Source: Paraescarpia echinospica
Lineage: Eukaryota > Annelida > Polychaeta > Sabellida > Siboglinidae
DNA: 64,000 bases
Assembly (NCBI GenBank): GCA_020002185.1
Contig: CM034541.1
Location: 25,896,902 to 25,960,901, forward strand
Reading direction: 5' to 3'
The notes under the pieces are model-generated. The model saw only the letters and a list, made by a program, of their open reading frames with translations. It ran no database searches and was not told where the DNA came from. A program made the translations under genes and the position numbers. Shown piece by piece: positions 21,101-30,200 of the stretch (position 1 is its first letter; each line of letters opens with the position of its first letter).

Positions 21101-23072
21101 TACAACATTCGTTGGAAGCCAGTCTGTCCAGATGTCGCAATGTGCATCGACATCGTGTCCAGAAACCGAGTTTTTGGACCCTGAAATTTATGTAGTAGAA
21201 CTTTTCTTGTAACTGTAGATATTATTGATATTTCCATGATTGCTAAGAAAATATATGTACAATGTTACAGTTAAACAGACAAAAATACAATAATTACGTA
21301 TTTTTGTTTCAATGGCATTGTTTGAACTTCTATAGTAGTGTGTGCATGTGTACATGCATGTGTACGTGTGTGTGTGTACATGCGTGACCATACGTGTCTG
21401 TGGATATGTGTAGTATACAACTGTACCTGTATTACTGTTGTTACACTCAACCATGCAGCAATAAACAAATTAATAACAGCATTTTGATCTTACTGTCCAT
21501 TTCATTTTCGTTATCAACAAATATGGCACTGCGTGCAGCTGATGATAATTTCTCAGTAGGTTGAATGGTGGTGCCCTCTGGAGAATGTCTCACAATTAAA
21601 TTAATCTATTGAAAAAATAAATAATTCTAAATGACCACCTTCACGTGTTTAAACACATTACCAATTGGTGGTTCAGAGACCAATGGTACAGTGAACATAG
21701 AAAGAGCCTTGATCGGCACTTGGGAGGAGATGCACTGGCAGTGTCGCCAAGTTAGTTTATTATATAGATTATACCAGCTCAGCAACACATTCAATGTCAT
21801 GAATCTTCACATACTTTGATGTAATATTGCTCCTTGACAAATGTCCGGTCAAAGCTGACATTGTGTCCAATCACCAACTTAGGTTGCCACGAGCCACTGA
21901 CTGGCTTTGTCGACCCCCTGGCTGTCTCCAGTGGTATCAAGTCACTAGCCATTGGTCGCTGGTCTTTCCATTTAAAGCAGTCTTCAACAAGCCGATCACT
22001 ACACCAGGAATACCTGCATACGTAATGAAAAGTGTATTCAATTATTTTTAGATTACGCTTTATAATGAAAGCAGTGAATAAATAATGATAAAACTTGTGG
22101 ATAAACATTACAATTCAAACGCATAAAATTATGATAAAATAACCATTGGCTGATGTTTATGCACCATGTTGTTAACAAGTTATTTACAAATCATTCCCAA
22201 TGGAAATGGCTGTGTGAAATATATGAATTTTCAGTGCAATGTTCTCAATAAAAAAAATCTATTTCCACCTTACAAATATATATATTTGTTAGTCAGACGC
22301 TCTTCTTAGATAACTTTTGACCTTCACAATCCTATAAAATCTCCATTCAACAGGAAATGCCCGAGCTTCTGTTAGTAACAATCCTCTAAAGTTATTTGCA
22401 TTCAAAAACATGTAACTCTTACCAGGCTTTGGGAGACGCTGCCACAGCCAACGTAGGAAATTGCCCTTCAGACATCAACACTTCAACATCAAACACTAAT
22501 GCCTTATCATCAGGGCAGACAACTTCCACACATGTCCCCGTTTCTGGGTCATATTTTGTCCAACCTTTTCGGAAGATCCAATTCCGTGGCCGAGGTGGCA
22601 ATGACATATTTGCCACAAGTTCCGCTTGTTCGAAATAAGGCTTGGTCTGTTTTGTTGCCAACATTTTGAAGTGTTCATCAATGTTACTCCCAGATAATTT
22701 GGGCAAGGAAAAATCTACCTCTGCAAGTGTTCCAGTTGACTTTCCCCAAAGTTTATGATCACCAAGATGTTTCTTGACGCTTTCCGCATCTTCCATGCTG
22801 ATGTTATTCACAGGTGTCGTTCCAAATATTTGTTTGTGGAGAGATTCATACAGCATTTGTATGTTAATGGAATTGTATCTTGTTTGATTGGATTTATGCT
22901 TTTTGCTAGGTTCAGGTGCCAGTCCGCTATTGCTATCACCACTATCAGAAGCACATTTCCTATACGGAGTAACGAACAGGTACCTTTGCCAAACATCACA
23001 TCGACAGTGATGGGTGTGTCTTAAAAGTAACCGTTTTAGTCTATTTGAAGCCATGATGCTATGCATCCCCAT
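1..23072 (-). CDS. POLG: DNA polymerase gamma catalytic subunit, mitochondrial (3' end outside window)
   Basis: This gene copies mitochondrial DNA as a family A polymerase with 3'-5' proofreading. Twenty exons (listed separately) join in consistent phase into 1,091 codons. Visible motifs are Exo I FDVE (Asp195, Glu197), Exo [10 protein letters not shown] (Asp272), Exo III YCANDV (Tyr387, Asp391), the GWGYLVPGR segment, Pol [11 protein letters not shown] (Asp858), Pol B RDQAK...NYGRIYG (Lys915, Tyr919) and Pol C SIHDEV (Asp1071). All catalytic residues expected for the family are present. The first in-frame ATG is at 23072; another at 23054 ([12 protein letters not shown]) begins an even more typical basic mitochondrial presequence, and both have A at -3 and G at +4. 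Family proteins run about 1,150-1,250 residues, so roughly 100 residues lie left of the window. The spacer between exonuclease and polymerase (exons 8-10) is diverged. The gene is head to head with ubiquilin. Confidence 0.97.
336..833. repeat. CA/TG-rich compound microsatellite in POLG intron 19
   Basis: Interleaved (CA)n, CACACCGC and CAGACACACTG units. It occupies about three quarters of the 653-bp intron. All ORFs here on both strands are low-complexity artefacts. Confidence 0.97.
846..960 (-). CDS. POLG: POLG exon 19
   Basis: Residues 989-1027: [20 protein letters not shown], then [18 protein letters not shown]. Acceptor atttcag|T, donor GAT|gtaagt. The donor lies only about ten bases from a (TG)-rich array that fills most of the next intron. 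Confidence 0.95.
991..1307 (-). mobile_element. tRNA-derived SINE, copy A
   Basis: On the minus strand it begins GTGGAGTGCAATGGTGC (box A-like) followed by a box B match, GTTTGAATCC (1248-1257), then a body shared with copies at 18241 and 50213. It ends in the tail CTATATAAGAACTTAACTTT. Diverged from copy C by scattered substitutions. Confidence 0.85.
1391..2405. repeat. 36-bp minisatellite, about 28 copies
   Basis: Unit reads like AACAACCTCCATAACAACTA + GAAATGTAATGATCTT. The length is a multiple of three and stop-free in two frames, giving spurious 12-residue-repeat ORFs. Between about 1870 and 2270, CTCC and ATCC variants alternate, a 72-bp higher-order unit. Lies in POLG intron 18. Confidence 0.97.
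2452..2731. mobile_element. Small hAT-like non-autonomous element
   Basis: Inverted ends CAGGGGTAGA / TCTACCCCTG, flanked by direct repeats ACACT (2447-2451 and 2732-2736). Subterminal ACTAGTCCG / CGGACTAGT motifs are repeated in both orientations. No coding capacity. Confidence 0.75.
3147..3224 (-). CDS. POLG: POLG exon 18 (short variable region)
   Basis: Residues 963-989: an arginine-rich run, [11 protein letters not shown] and WQGGS. The segment is shorter than the vertebrate equivalent but rejoins the GG[ST]ES-MFNKLE block in phase. Acceptor acttag|A, donor GAAG|gtatgt. Confidence 0.9.
3441..4004. repeat. 43-bp minisatellite, about 13 copies
   Basis: Unit AATCAACTGATGGATCCAGT + ACTTTATGATCTGCCTGAGCCAC. 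Near-identical copies; the first two carry GATCGAG instead of GATCCAG. Lies in POLG intron 17, followed by TA- and CA-rich simple sequence to about 4185. Confidence 0.97.
4559..4701 (-). CDS. POLG: POLG exon 17: motif B completed
   Basis: Residues 916-963: [27 protein letters not shown], and [11 protein letters not shown]. Acceptor cgacag|ATC, donor TTAG|gtaaac. Confidence 0.95.
5187..5290. repeat. 50-bp direct duplication
   Basis: Two adjacent copies of a unit starting TTTTGATTAACATCATCGTA, differing at a few bases. The rest of this 1.1-kb POLG intron (4702-5811) shows nothing recognisable. Confidence 0.85.
5812..5918 (-). CDS. POLG: POLG exon 16: start of motif B
   Basis: Residues 880-915: [20 protein letters not shown], then [15 protein letters not shown]. 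The Arg911 and Lys915 pair belongs to the O-helix motif B. Acceptor gttgtag|GT, donor AAG|gtcaga. Confidence 0.95.
6341..6476 (-). CDS. POLG: POLG exon 15: polymerase motif A, GC donor
   Basis: Residues 835-880: [20 protein letters not shown], then [20 protein letters not shown]. Asp858 is the motif A metal ligand. Acceptor tctgcag|CCT. The only phase-compatible donor is CACG|gcaagt, so the following intron is GC-AG. Confidence 0.95.
7034..7151 (-). CDS. POLG: POLG exon 14
   Basis: Residues 795-834: [20 protein letters not shown], then [16 protein letters not shown], nearly identical to the family consensus before motif A. Acceptor gtgacag|A, donor TTAC|gtacgt. Confidence 0.95.
7262..7640 (+). 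mobile_element. 3' fragment of a non-LTR retrotransposon (LINE)
   Basis: Two frames carry pieces of a reverse transcriptase C-terminus: [19 protein letters not shown], then after a frame change [19 protein letters not shown], ending [16 protein letters not shown] and a stop at 7621. The pattern is the cysteine-containing tail seen in jockey-like elements. A short AAGCACATC/ACC expansion lies at its 5' side. It is dead and truncated, in POLG intron 13. Confidence 0.8.
8611..9742. repeat. 39-bp minisatellite, about 29 copies
   Basis: Unit TCTATTCTGTTATCTCCAAT + AACTCTACAAGTGAGGCTG. Variant blocks at 9280-9390 and 9590-9680 are copies of each other, so a multi-unit segment was duplicated. ORFs with the repeat [13 protein letters not shown] are artefacts of the period being a multiple of three. 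POLG intron 13. Confidence 0.97.
10170..10660. mobile_element. Imperfect foldback palindrome, about 490 bp
   Basis: The central arms are nearly perfect: CATTTGAACATTGCGAATGC (10430) and its complement near 10475. The match extends outward through TCTACAAGTTTGTC / GACAAACTTGTAGA to the TTTCAGACTGTAC / TGTATGTAAAG region, becoming weaker. Probably a foldback MITE. No ORF of its own. Confidence 0.7.
11008..11335. repeat. Degenerate tandem repeat with GTGTACA core
   Basis: About a dozen loosely similar units of roughly 27-31 bp, each with GTGTACA(C/T) and AAGA/ATAA spacers. Too diverged for an exact copy count. POLG intron 13. Confidence 0.6.
11345..11433 (-). mobile_element. pogo-like MITE fragment left of POLG exon 13
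   Basis: On the minus strand it starts CAGTGGAACCTCATTAATAC and continues AAAGTGGCCATTATTGTGAGG. Related to copies at 11581, 15317 and 49605. Confidence 0.65.
11502..11555 (-). CDS. POLG: POLG exon 13 (54 bp)
   Basis: Residues 777-795: [18 protein letters not shown]. It fits the phases of exons 12 and 14 exactly. Acceptor tttcag|T, donor ACAAA|gtgagt. It sits in a 146-bp island between two fragments of a pogo-like repeat. Confidence 0.92.
11581..11668 (+). mobile_element. pogo-like MITE fragment right of POLG exon 13
   Basis: Starts with CAGTGAAACCTCGTTATTTA after a TA and includes GTGACCTTAATAGTGAGGTG. Same family as the fragment at 11345 but in opposite orientation. Its end is 25 bp from the acceptor of POLG exon 13. 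Confidence 0.65.
11940..12097 (-). CDS. POLG: POLG exon 12
   Basis: Residues 725-777: [21 protein letters not shown] and a [11 protein letters not shown] stretch matching the family FWRNAHKRISS. Acceptor atttag|GAC; the donor ATCAG|gtggcg is weak. Confidence 0.92.
12735..13385 (-). mobile_element. CR1/L2-like LINE relic (reverse transcriptase C-terminal part)
   Basis: Minus-strand frames read [17 protein letters not shown], then [59 protein letters not shown] and [12 protein letters not shown] with SFSQRTIN. These are the thumb and C-terminal blocks of CR1/L2-type reverse transcriptases. Several frameshifts and stops interrupt them. It ends about 50 bp from POLG exon 11. Confidence 0.85.
13437..13532 (-). 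CDS. POLG: POLG exon 11 (start of exon triplicated upstream)
   Basis: Residues 693-724: [12 protein letters not shown] then [16 protein letters not shown], matching the conserved DIPGCWFFKLPHK block. Acceptor ttacag|AAT, donor AAG|gtgaat. Two further copies of the acceptor and the first part of this exon lie immediately upstream (boundaries at 13595 and 13674). Confidence 0.9.
13533..13680 (-). repeat. Two extra copies of POLG exon 11 start and its 3' splice site
   Basis: Each copy has TTTACAG|AATGAGAGCTGTGA and continues through GGCCCGTCCTTCCACAAAGG. Copy boundaries are 13595 and 13674; the middle copy lacks the GGGCCGCGC segment. See the finding for coding consequences. Confidence 0.95.
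14125..14305 (-). CDS. POLG: POLG exon 10 (diverged spacer)
   Basis: Residues 632-692, helical and charged ([19 protein letters not shown]). Sequence is not clearly conserved. Support comes from phase agreement with both neighbours and from good splice sites (cctgtcag|A, CAG|gtttgt). Confidence 0.8.
14380..14812. repeat. 18-bp GC-rich minisatellite, about 24 copies
   Basis: Unit GAGGTCCTCCCAGGCCCC on the plus strand, with CAGG/CACG variants. In the POLG pre-mRNA it is G-rich (GGGGCCTGGGAGGACCTC). It lies in intron 9, 75 nt upstream of the exon 10 acceptor. All ORFs here are artefacts. Confidence 0.97.
15180..15239. repeat. 19-bp repeat, three copies
   Basis: Unit TTAGTTAGTACACATAATA, near-perfect, in POLG intron 9. 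Confidence 0.9.
15317..15478 (+). mobile_element. pogo-like MITE copy
   Basis: Starts TA|CAGTCGAACGTCGATCACC and shares the AATACAGTCACCTTGCAACT / AAGGTCATC block with the copy at 49605. Ends near GTGACAGTAAGGTAGGGCTG. Confidence 0.6.
15677..15955 (-). CDS. POLG: POLG exon 9 (spacer, GWGYLVPGR block)
   Basis: Residues 539-632: [15 protein letters not shown], then [20 protein letters not shown] and [10 protein letters not shown], followed by an acidic tail. Acceptor gccatag|A, donor ACAAA|gtgagt. Confidence 0.95.
16228..17023. mobile_element. pogo/Tigger-like non-autonomous transposon
   Basis: Ends CAGTAAAACCTGTC / GACAGGTTTTACTG are inverted and flanked by TA on both sides (16226-16227 and 17024-17025). 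Related CATAACGG / CCGTTAT motifs recur inside both ends. No intact transposase frame is visible in the 796 bp. Sits in POLG intron 8. Confidence 0.75.
17320..17438 (-). CDS. POLG: POLG exon 8 (spacer)
   Basis: Residues 500-539. Weakly conserved and charged at first, ending [15 protein letters not shown], which corresponds to the family's ...LPGHP-WYRKLCP stretch. Phase fits exons 7 and 9. Acceptor gtttag|ACG, donor CCAAA|gtacat. Confidence 0.88.
17909..17996 (-). CDS. POLG: POLG exon 7
   Basis: Residues 470-499: [13 protein letters not shown], then a lysine-rich tail (KKTKK). This is the entry to the spacer domain. Acceptor ctttag|G, donor AAG|gtattt. Confidence 0.92.
18241..18371 (-). mobile_element. 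tRNA-derived SINE, copy B (3' part only)
   Basis: Shares CCAGTCCTCAGGACTGCTCA, AAAGCACTTTACACTTTAC and the AGTTCTTATATAG tail region with copies A and C. Truncated before the tRNA-like head. POLG intron 6. Confidence 0.8.
18653..18835 (-). CDS. POLG: POLG exon 6
   Basis: Residues 409-470: [21 protein letters not shown] followed by WDRYISESD and [12 protein letters not shown], all typical POLG blocks. Acceptor tgcccag|G, donor AAAG|gtgcgg. Confidence 0.94.
19198..19277 (-). CDS. POLG: POLG exon 5: Exo III
   Basis: Residues 383-409. [17 protein letters not shown] is the Exo III motif with its Tyr and Asp. Acceptor cttgtag|AAT, donor ACAG|gtagga. Confidence 0.94.
20282..20467. repeat. 65-bp repeat, three copies
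   Basis: Unit starts GGAGTACATAATTTGTTGAC. Copies begin at 20282, 20347 and 20412; the last ends 100 bp from the POLG exon 4 donor. The remainder of this intron (19278-20281) shows no further recognisable feature. Confidence 0.92.
20568..20708 (-). CDS. POLG: POLG exon 4
   Basis: Residues 336-382, containing [17 protein letters not shown] and [15 protein letters not shown], which match the family pattern. Acceptor tgtgcag|ACT, donor CAG|gtgggt. Confidence 0.94.
21025..21180 (-). CDS. POLG: POLG exon 3
   Basis: Residues 284-335, starting [18 protein letters not shown], a strongly conserved POLG segment after Exo II. Acceptor tttcag|GGT, donor CCA|gtaagt. Confidence 0.95.
21815..22013 (-). 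CDS. POLG: POLG exon 2: Exo II
   Basis: Residues 217-283. It begins [11 protein letters not shown] and ends with Exo [20 protein letters not shown]. Acceptor tatgcag|G, donor AAA|gtatgt. Confidence 0.95.
22423..23072 (-). CDS. POLG: POLG exon 1: presequence and Exo I
   Basis: Encodes residues 1-216 plus two bases of Trp217. The Arg/His-rich N-terminus lacks acidic residues between MASN and CASD, as in a mitochondrial targeting peptide. Exo I (FDVEV) lies close to the end, followed by [12 protein letters not shown]. Donor CCTG|gtaaga. ATGs at 23066 and 23054 are alternative starts. Confidence 0.94.
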
Positions 23073-23340
23073 AATGCTGTGGTCTATGGGCGATATATGG
23101 AGGTTCAAATCCGAGGATGTATAAAGCCTGGCTGCATGAAGAAATGTGATGATGTCATGTACACTGCAATATAATCATGCACTTGTGAATAAACAAGCTT
23201 TATCTACAGGCACGTAACAATGAAGATAGAAACGTTAATCACATGTTGTGAAGCATTAAGGCACATATTTTCCACGTATGATCGACATCAACCTGTAAGA
23301 ACCTGTAATTGGGTATTATTCAGGCATCATTCCTTTAAGG

Positions 23341-23373
<33 letters not shown>

Positions 23374-24104
23374 CATAGGTTGTCTTGCTAACTCATTGAC
23401 TGAATGCAATGTTTATTTGTGAAATACAGTAGTCCCCCTCTTGAGTGATCATCTCTTTTACAAAGCCAAATACATATCGGCCGTATAAGAGAAGTGGCCG
23501 CTCTACAGGGGACAACCAGTCAGCTTCCTAATTTCTAGACAAACATACATCACACATGCATTATTTTTATGTATGTTTGAAATATGCTTTAATAAGAAAT
23601 AAAATATTTGCGAGTTTTCCGCATTGAATCAGCTATTGTACGTTGCTTATAGCTAGTACCAAAGGTAAAATAGTCGACGACAATCAATCGATCACTATTA
23701 ACATTGATACAGTCGCAATTCTGACGTTTACATTATCCACATCAGAACAATTTAGTATAACTGTCATTAGTACGGTGAACTCATGGGTATTTGTAAACTG
23801 TAACGTTAATAGTATCACTGTCGGTACAATGCCGGTATGTCAATAAAGGTTTTTTTACGATTCTGACGTATAATGTCCACGAGTATGAGATGCCGATGTA
23901 TAATGTTTTCATGCGCACGCTCTCGCGATAACTTCACAATTATTACTGCCGATATTAATTTTGTTGTTGACTATTATTGATAATAAGAACAGTGTGAAAT
24001 AATGAGAGTGCATTTTTAAAAAAGTGACAGTACTTTTTAAAAATATTTATCAAATAAATGTACCGAGTTACCATCAGGCGAGAACACTTAACGCGATCAG
24101 CAAC
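23073..24104. promoter_or_regulatory. Shared POLG / ubiquilin head-to-head promoter interval
   Basis: Just over 1 kb separates the divergent start codons. It contains (TA)n at 23346-23374 and TCTCGCGA at 23921-23928, a core seen in promoters of divergent housekeeping genes. The sequence around the ubiquilin start, CAACATGGCGG, resembles a YY1 site. A fragment with CAGTAGTCCCCCTCTTGAGT (23428-23520) looks pogo-like. Transcription starts cannot be placed from sequence alone. Confidence 0.65.
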
Positions 24105-24209
24105 ATGGCGGACGGTGCCGAAGAATCGGGAAACAAAATTAAAATTACAATTAAAACACCAAAGGAAAAGAAAGATGTTGAAATCGACTCTGCCGCACTC
24201 GTTAATGAG
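24105..24209 (+). CDS. UBQLN: Ubiquilin exon 1
   Basis: Residues 1-35: [20 protein letters not shown], start of the UBL. Donor GAG|gtaaat. Confidence 0.95.
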
Positions 24210-27200
24210 GTAAATATATAGTGATAGTAAATAATGGTAATACATTATTTTAAATAGAACAGACTTTACTGCCACGTCAAAACGGTCACGAACACATTTT
24301 TAGTCCAGTCATCGGCTTGATTAGAAGTAGAACGATGTCATCACATGGACTTCGACTTTTGCGATGTCATAACAAATATGAATAAACAGCATTCTTCCAA
24401 TTGTTATTTATTGCACGTGTAACACATATGTGACATAACAATTAATATAGTTTGTATTGATTGTGATTCGTTTATATAAATCTGTGCATAATTGAACGTA
24501 GTCGTAGAAATAAAACGTAAACATTTCAAAATCCACTAGAGGGCACCGCAATATGTTCTACGAACACAAATTAATCAGAAATGTTATTCTAAGGATAATG
24601 ACTGTTTCACATAATATATATTTGCAATATAACTTCATATAGAGTGTACATATTGTAGCCTAAACATTTATTTACAGGTTTTTTTGTATAGCCCAGGTTG
24701 ACCTACCATGACAATGCAGTCAAGAGCTTTGCCCTATTTAGTAGCCTTATGGCTTATGCAATGGTTGAAACTGAAAATGAACTTAGGTTTTTAGTACACA
24801 CAGCCCTCTAAGTTAACTTTTTTGTCTAGGAGCCAACTGGCTCATACCTACTTTTTTAGGAGTTAAATTAAAAAAGTAGGCATGTAGATGATCTGTTATT
24901 ACTTATTACAGACTCGTTGCGGTCGCCAGCAGGTGGCCATACATAATGTGTCAGTTGCCAAACAGAAAAAACAGTAGCGTATGCGACCAATTCAGTCGCA
25001 ACATAGAGGGCTGACACATGAGGTGTAATACTTTTTTCGTTTATTGGCTGTGTGATTTATGTTGATATAAAAGTAATTTTGTTACAAGTAATCAAGCATA
25101 AGGTAGATTATATATCTACCAAAAATGCCTAGCTAGGCTAGCACTGCGCATACAATAGATTTTGGCCGTATGAACTAATTCTTGAATTCTCATCAGAACT
25201 TTGTCAAAAAACATATGTACTAGAGTATATTTCTGACAAGTAAGTCAAATGTAAACACTGTACTTATGTAGTAGAGATGCATTATTTGAATGAATGTCTA
25301 TTGGATTCTATATCGATTAATGTGAACTTTGTTTAGCATGGCGTTCAAATGATAATAGGAAATTGGACCAGAGTCACCAAACCATGCTTTGATCATCTAA
25401 AACTAAATAAATCATATCAACAGCAAGTTAGACAGGTCTCCATTGTCCAGCCAGTACAAAACTTGATTGAATTAACATGTACTATTATCCATAGGCATGG
25501 TAAAGGGTGTGATTAGCAATCATTTGGTGCAATGCAGGTTATGTCACAGTAACTAGTTATATGGGTCAGCTTGGTGAGCAGTATAGAACCACTCCAAAGA
25601 GATGGGGAATGAGTAACCAAGATATACTTCCGATAAATTCAATAATAGTGACCACAATACCATTTTGCCAGAGATCAAGTTTATGTTATTTTAAAAAGTT
25701 ACCCGTCATAATTCTTTGTTGTACTCAATGGAGGTTTCAGGACCTTCACAGTTCCTTCATGAACATTAGTCACTCAGTGTGGGCTTCTTTCTCTTGTTCT
25801 CCATTACAACTTCTTCAGCGCCAATATCCTTACAGAATCTGAGCTCATTGGTGCAACAAAACCAAAGAATTAATCATTCTCGTACTTGTGTGCTCGGCGA
25901 AAGTCATCAACAAATGGATGGATGAGCTAAGAAGCTAGGGAGGATAGGAGATATTAAAAAGATAGGTTTTCAGGTGACAGCGAAATGTAACTATTTTCTG
26001 CTGAAAAAGCTCGAGTTCCAGCCTTTATCTTAACTCTAGGGACAGATAGTAAATTTGAACCAGATGACCGAAGTTGTCTGTGCTGTCTTGCTGAGCATTG
26101 AGTGTAAATATGCAGGTTGTTTGGATGAAAAGACTTGGTAGGTGATTGTACAGATCTTAAACAATGTGATATCGCAGTGGGAGCCAATGCAGTGATTTTA
26201 GAAGTAGCACTGACACTGGGAAGTGTCACATGAACAGCTGTGACAGTTACCATACCAACATTGACAACAGAGAGGAGCACTTGCTAATGTTAATGAACCT
26301 GAAAGATCTGTTGAGTTCAACAAAGAATACTGACAGCAGTCGGATGTAACTTAACAGCCTTCTCAAATAGGAGTGTAACATAATCTGGAAGCTACGTACT
26401 CATTTAAATACAAATTTTATTTTGCCAAATAGTAAACCGTTTCACTATGGGCAGATAGCGATCTCCAGGATTTGGTGCAGCCAGTAGCAATCAGTGGGCA
26501 CAGTAGAGTGAATGGAAGTGTTGGCAAGTTAAAACTGGTTAAAATTAATGTGGACCTCAAGATGTTTTAAGGTTTAATTTCCTTTAAATCATTCTACTAG
26601 GCTTGTATACATTATCATAATACAACAATGTTATGATATGTAATGTGATGTTCTATCAACACCTAATATGTGTAAATATATGTGATGAATTGATTTCAGT
26701 TGAAGGAGCAAGTTGCTGCCTTATTTAACACCAACTTGGAACAGTTGTGCCTTATCTTTGCTGGGAAGATACTGAAGGATCCGGACACGTTGACCCAGCA
26801 TGGGATCAAAGATGGTCTCACTGTCCACCTAGTCATCAAGTCAGCCAACAGGGTAACATTAACACGCTTATATAATTTACTCTCTACAGTGTGTCTGTGC
26901 CTGAGTGTGTCTTGTTGGTTCAGTGTTTCTGTGATCCCCTAACTTTGATTGTTCTTTGTGATGTAAATATTTGTAGTATTTTAATGAATCAAAGACCCAC
27001 TTATTTTGTTGTCACTATCAGCCATGATGCATACACTTGTTCAGTGTTCTGCCTAGGTCGAATTTGCGGGGCATTACACCCTGCCCTTTTTCAGTGACGC
27101 CCTCGTAACCAAAAAAGGCAAAAAGAACGCCCTGCCTTTTTTATACGGCGCCCAGCTATATTTTGCACGTAACCCTAGTCGTGGCTACAGACAGTTACAC

Positions 27201-30200
27201 GATTGTGTATATTATTATTCATTAGCGGGCACCCCGATCTCGAAAGGCATACCGATCGCGCCACATGCGCGGCTAGAGTGTTCCCAACTGAGTGCATCCC
27301 GCAATCGGGAATAGATGCATCACGAGATCGGGGCGCTTACAGACACTCGATCTTCTACAAGCGCCCCGATGTCGACTACGCATCCCGAGCATGCCACGCG
27401 GTCATTTCGATTGTTCATGCGCCCCTGTCTCGACTCCTATCCCGGTCGCCATTAAATTCTTAATCGTGTGTGACAAAAATATTAAAAACGTTGAATTTAG
27501 GAGGCACCGGCCTTCGAAAGTGAATAAACCAGAGCGACGGACTTTTGCGGAGCGCTTCGACTATACATACTGCCAAGCATTCCTTGTTTTGTTCGTATCT
27601 TCAAAAGTTAAAGTCTGTTCGCCGGGAGACTTCTACCGTTAGATTAGTCGTTAAATTCTTAATCACGTGATACTTGCAAAACTTGTTAAAATACATTTTG
27701 ATCTGAGGAGGCACCAAACTTTGCAAGTCGGTAGACCAGCCTGTTCGCAACAGACTTTCGAAGCCGGCACATGTGATTAGAAAAATAATGTTTTATTCAT
27801 ACACTCTTTATTTGTTAATGTACCGATATATAATGATAAGTAACGACGTTTAGTATAACATAGCTCAACAATAGTAGTGAATAATTGCGTATTGTCTGCG
27901 TTCAATGAACCTGCTCCCTCTCAATATGCAACGACCCGTCGGCACATGACGTCGTTCATGCTCGTTGCAAGGCATGCCGTTTCTAGGTCACGACGTCACG
28001 TGCGTGTGTAGTGGACTAGCCAAGGGTGCTAAGGTTGCTGGTGGCTAGCGTCTTCTTTTACCAAAGCGTTTCGCAGTAGCTACATGTAATAATTATTATT
28101 CAGAGGGTGGTTTCAAACTAGTAATAATTACTTTTTTTGTTTATTGACTGATTGTTAAAAATTAGATTGTGTGAGGGGAAGTTTTCTGTAAATAAAATTG
28201 AACTTTACAAATTAGCTATGCATGTCTATAATTATTTTAATGTTTGACATCACACGTTTTACTATTTGCAGTATAATATATCTCAATTTCTGTTCAGCCT
28301 ACCCCAACAATATCTTGCATACCTATTACCTATTGCTTATATAATAGTCTCTGATAATAATAAATATCGTGAATTTATACATAACATATTTTGTCGTGCT
28401 GGATATCGTGTTTTGTTAAAACTTAAATAAAGTTAACACATGCCAATTTAACTAAATAAAATATGTTGTGTTGTCTATATATACTATATAATCATCCATT
28501 TGACCACATTTATATTTATTTAAATGACAGTTTTCAAAATTACTAAGTTCTTTGTACATTTTTTATTTTCAAAATCGAACATAACAGTATATCTCACACA
28601 TTTTGGCACACATGTTACCTGCATAATATACTCTATGCATATTGAATATTATGCAGATTGACACAAATTTAAAAGTTATGTAAAGCTAAATATTGTGTTT
28701 TGTTCTACAAATGCTTGCCCAAGCCAAAATTATAATGCATAAATATATGTATACACTGTGTACATAATATACTATATGTAAGTAGTATGATATTAAACTA
28801 CAAGCTGTACACTGCTACTATGTCTTGTTAACTATTTAATTTAGTCATATGTCACAAGTGCCTTTTTAATCATTGCTTACCGCGCTCTACGTGCCCTTTA
28901 CTAAAATGGCACACTGCCCTTTTGAAAAACTGGGCAAAACACTGTTAAATATGGGTCATGTTAACTATTTAGTCACGTGTCGCATGTGCCTTTTTAACTA
29001 TTGCTCACTGCGTTCTATGTGCCCTTTTTCTGAAATGGCACGCTGCCCTTTTTAGAACCTGGGCAGAACACTGTTGTTTCCATGTATAACTATAAGTGAC
29101 ATTACTTTATATTTTACAGTATTGATTTTATTTATTTGTTTTTTAAAATATCTTTAGCAGTTTAAATATCTTATGCACAAACTTCCAGATTATTCAAGCA
29201 TTTAATCTGCGGGTATTTTAATGATAAGTCATTGTGTAGTGCATTTATTCTAATCTTTTACCTACAAAAATGCTATATGAAGTACCAGACTTCTACCAGT
29301 ACTGTTGTTATTATTATTACTAATTTTAGGATCGGTATCTGTTGATATACTGTTGATACGTTGCCACGGTGACCACACAGTATCACTTGTGTGTTACAGT
29401 TGTAACTGTTGTGTTACAGTCACAAGAGCAAGCTGCTGAGCGTGCAAGAACGGTCAGTATAACGCATTAATGTCCTTCCGTTTGGTTTCACAAGTTAGCA
29501 AACTGCACACACGCACCACACGCACGCACCACACACAAATACGTACCGTATTCGTTCTAATTAGCGTACATGCCCTAATTAGCGTACACCCCCATTTTTG
29601 GCAATGTCGGGAATCCGTAATACATTGCAATGTCCTCTCCCCTGATATCATATTACTGCGATGAGCAACCGAGTGTTTGAAAAATATTGTCTTGATTGAA
29701 TACAAATAACTGGGATAATACAAACACAATACATTGATAAATGGTCACAAAATTATTATGTTATGACAAGAATGCAAGGGTATAAATTCAATTAAATTTA
29801 TCCCAGGCATATTTACCTTTAGGAATATTGCGTCTTAGTGCACTTTTGAGGCGTAAATAGTGCCCTGATATGCATCAACATACGCTGTTATATCGCTCAT
29901 TTTACTCGCGCAATGCGGTAACACATGACTGCAGCGGCCAGACTAGCACAGACATGGTAGAATTTTCATAATATAAATATGCCTGGGATAATGTTGAACG
30001 ATGGAACTAATGCACTGAGGTATCAAAGTTAGGCAAAACTCAAGTTATAATGGCGAAATCAAGATGGCAGATTCGACACAATTGTCCCACTTGCTTGCCA
30101 GCAATCGATGCTGGATTTGCTTGCTGGCGTCATCGTCCACTTGCTCGCCGGTGAGCGATGCCGGACTCGCCGTAGTCTGCTTGCTTACTGCTTGAAACCT

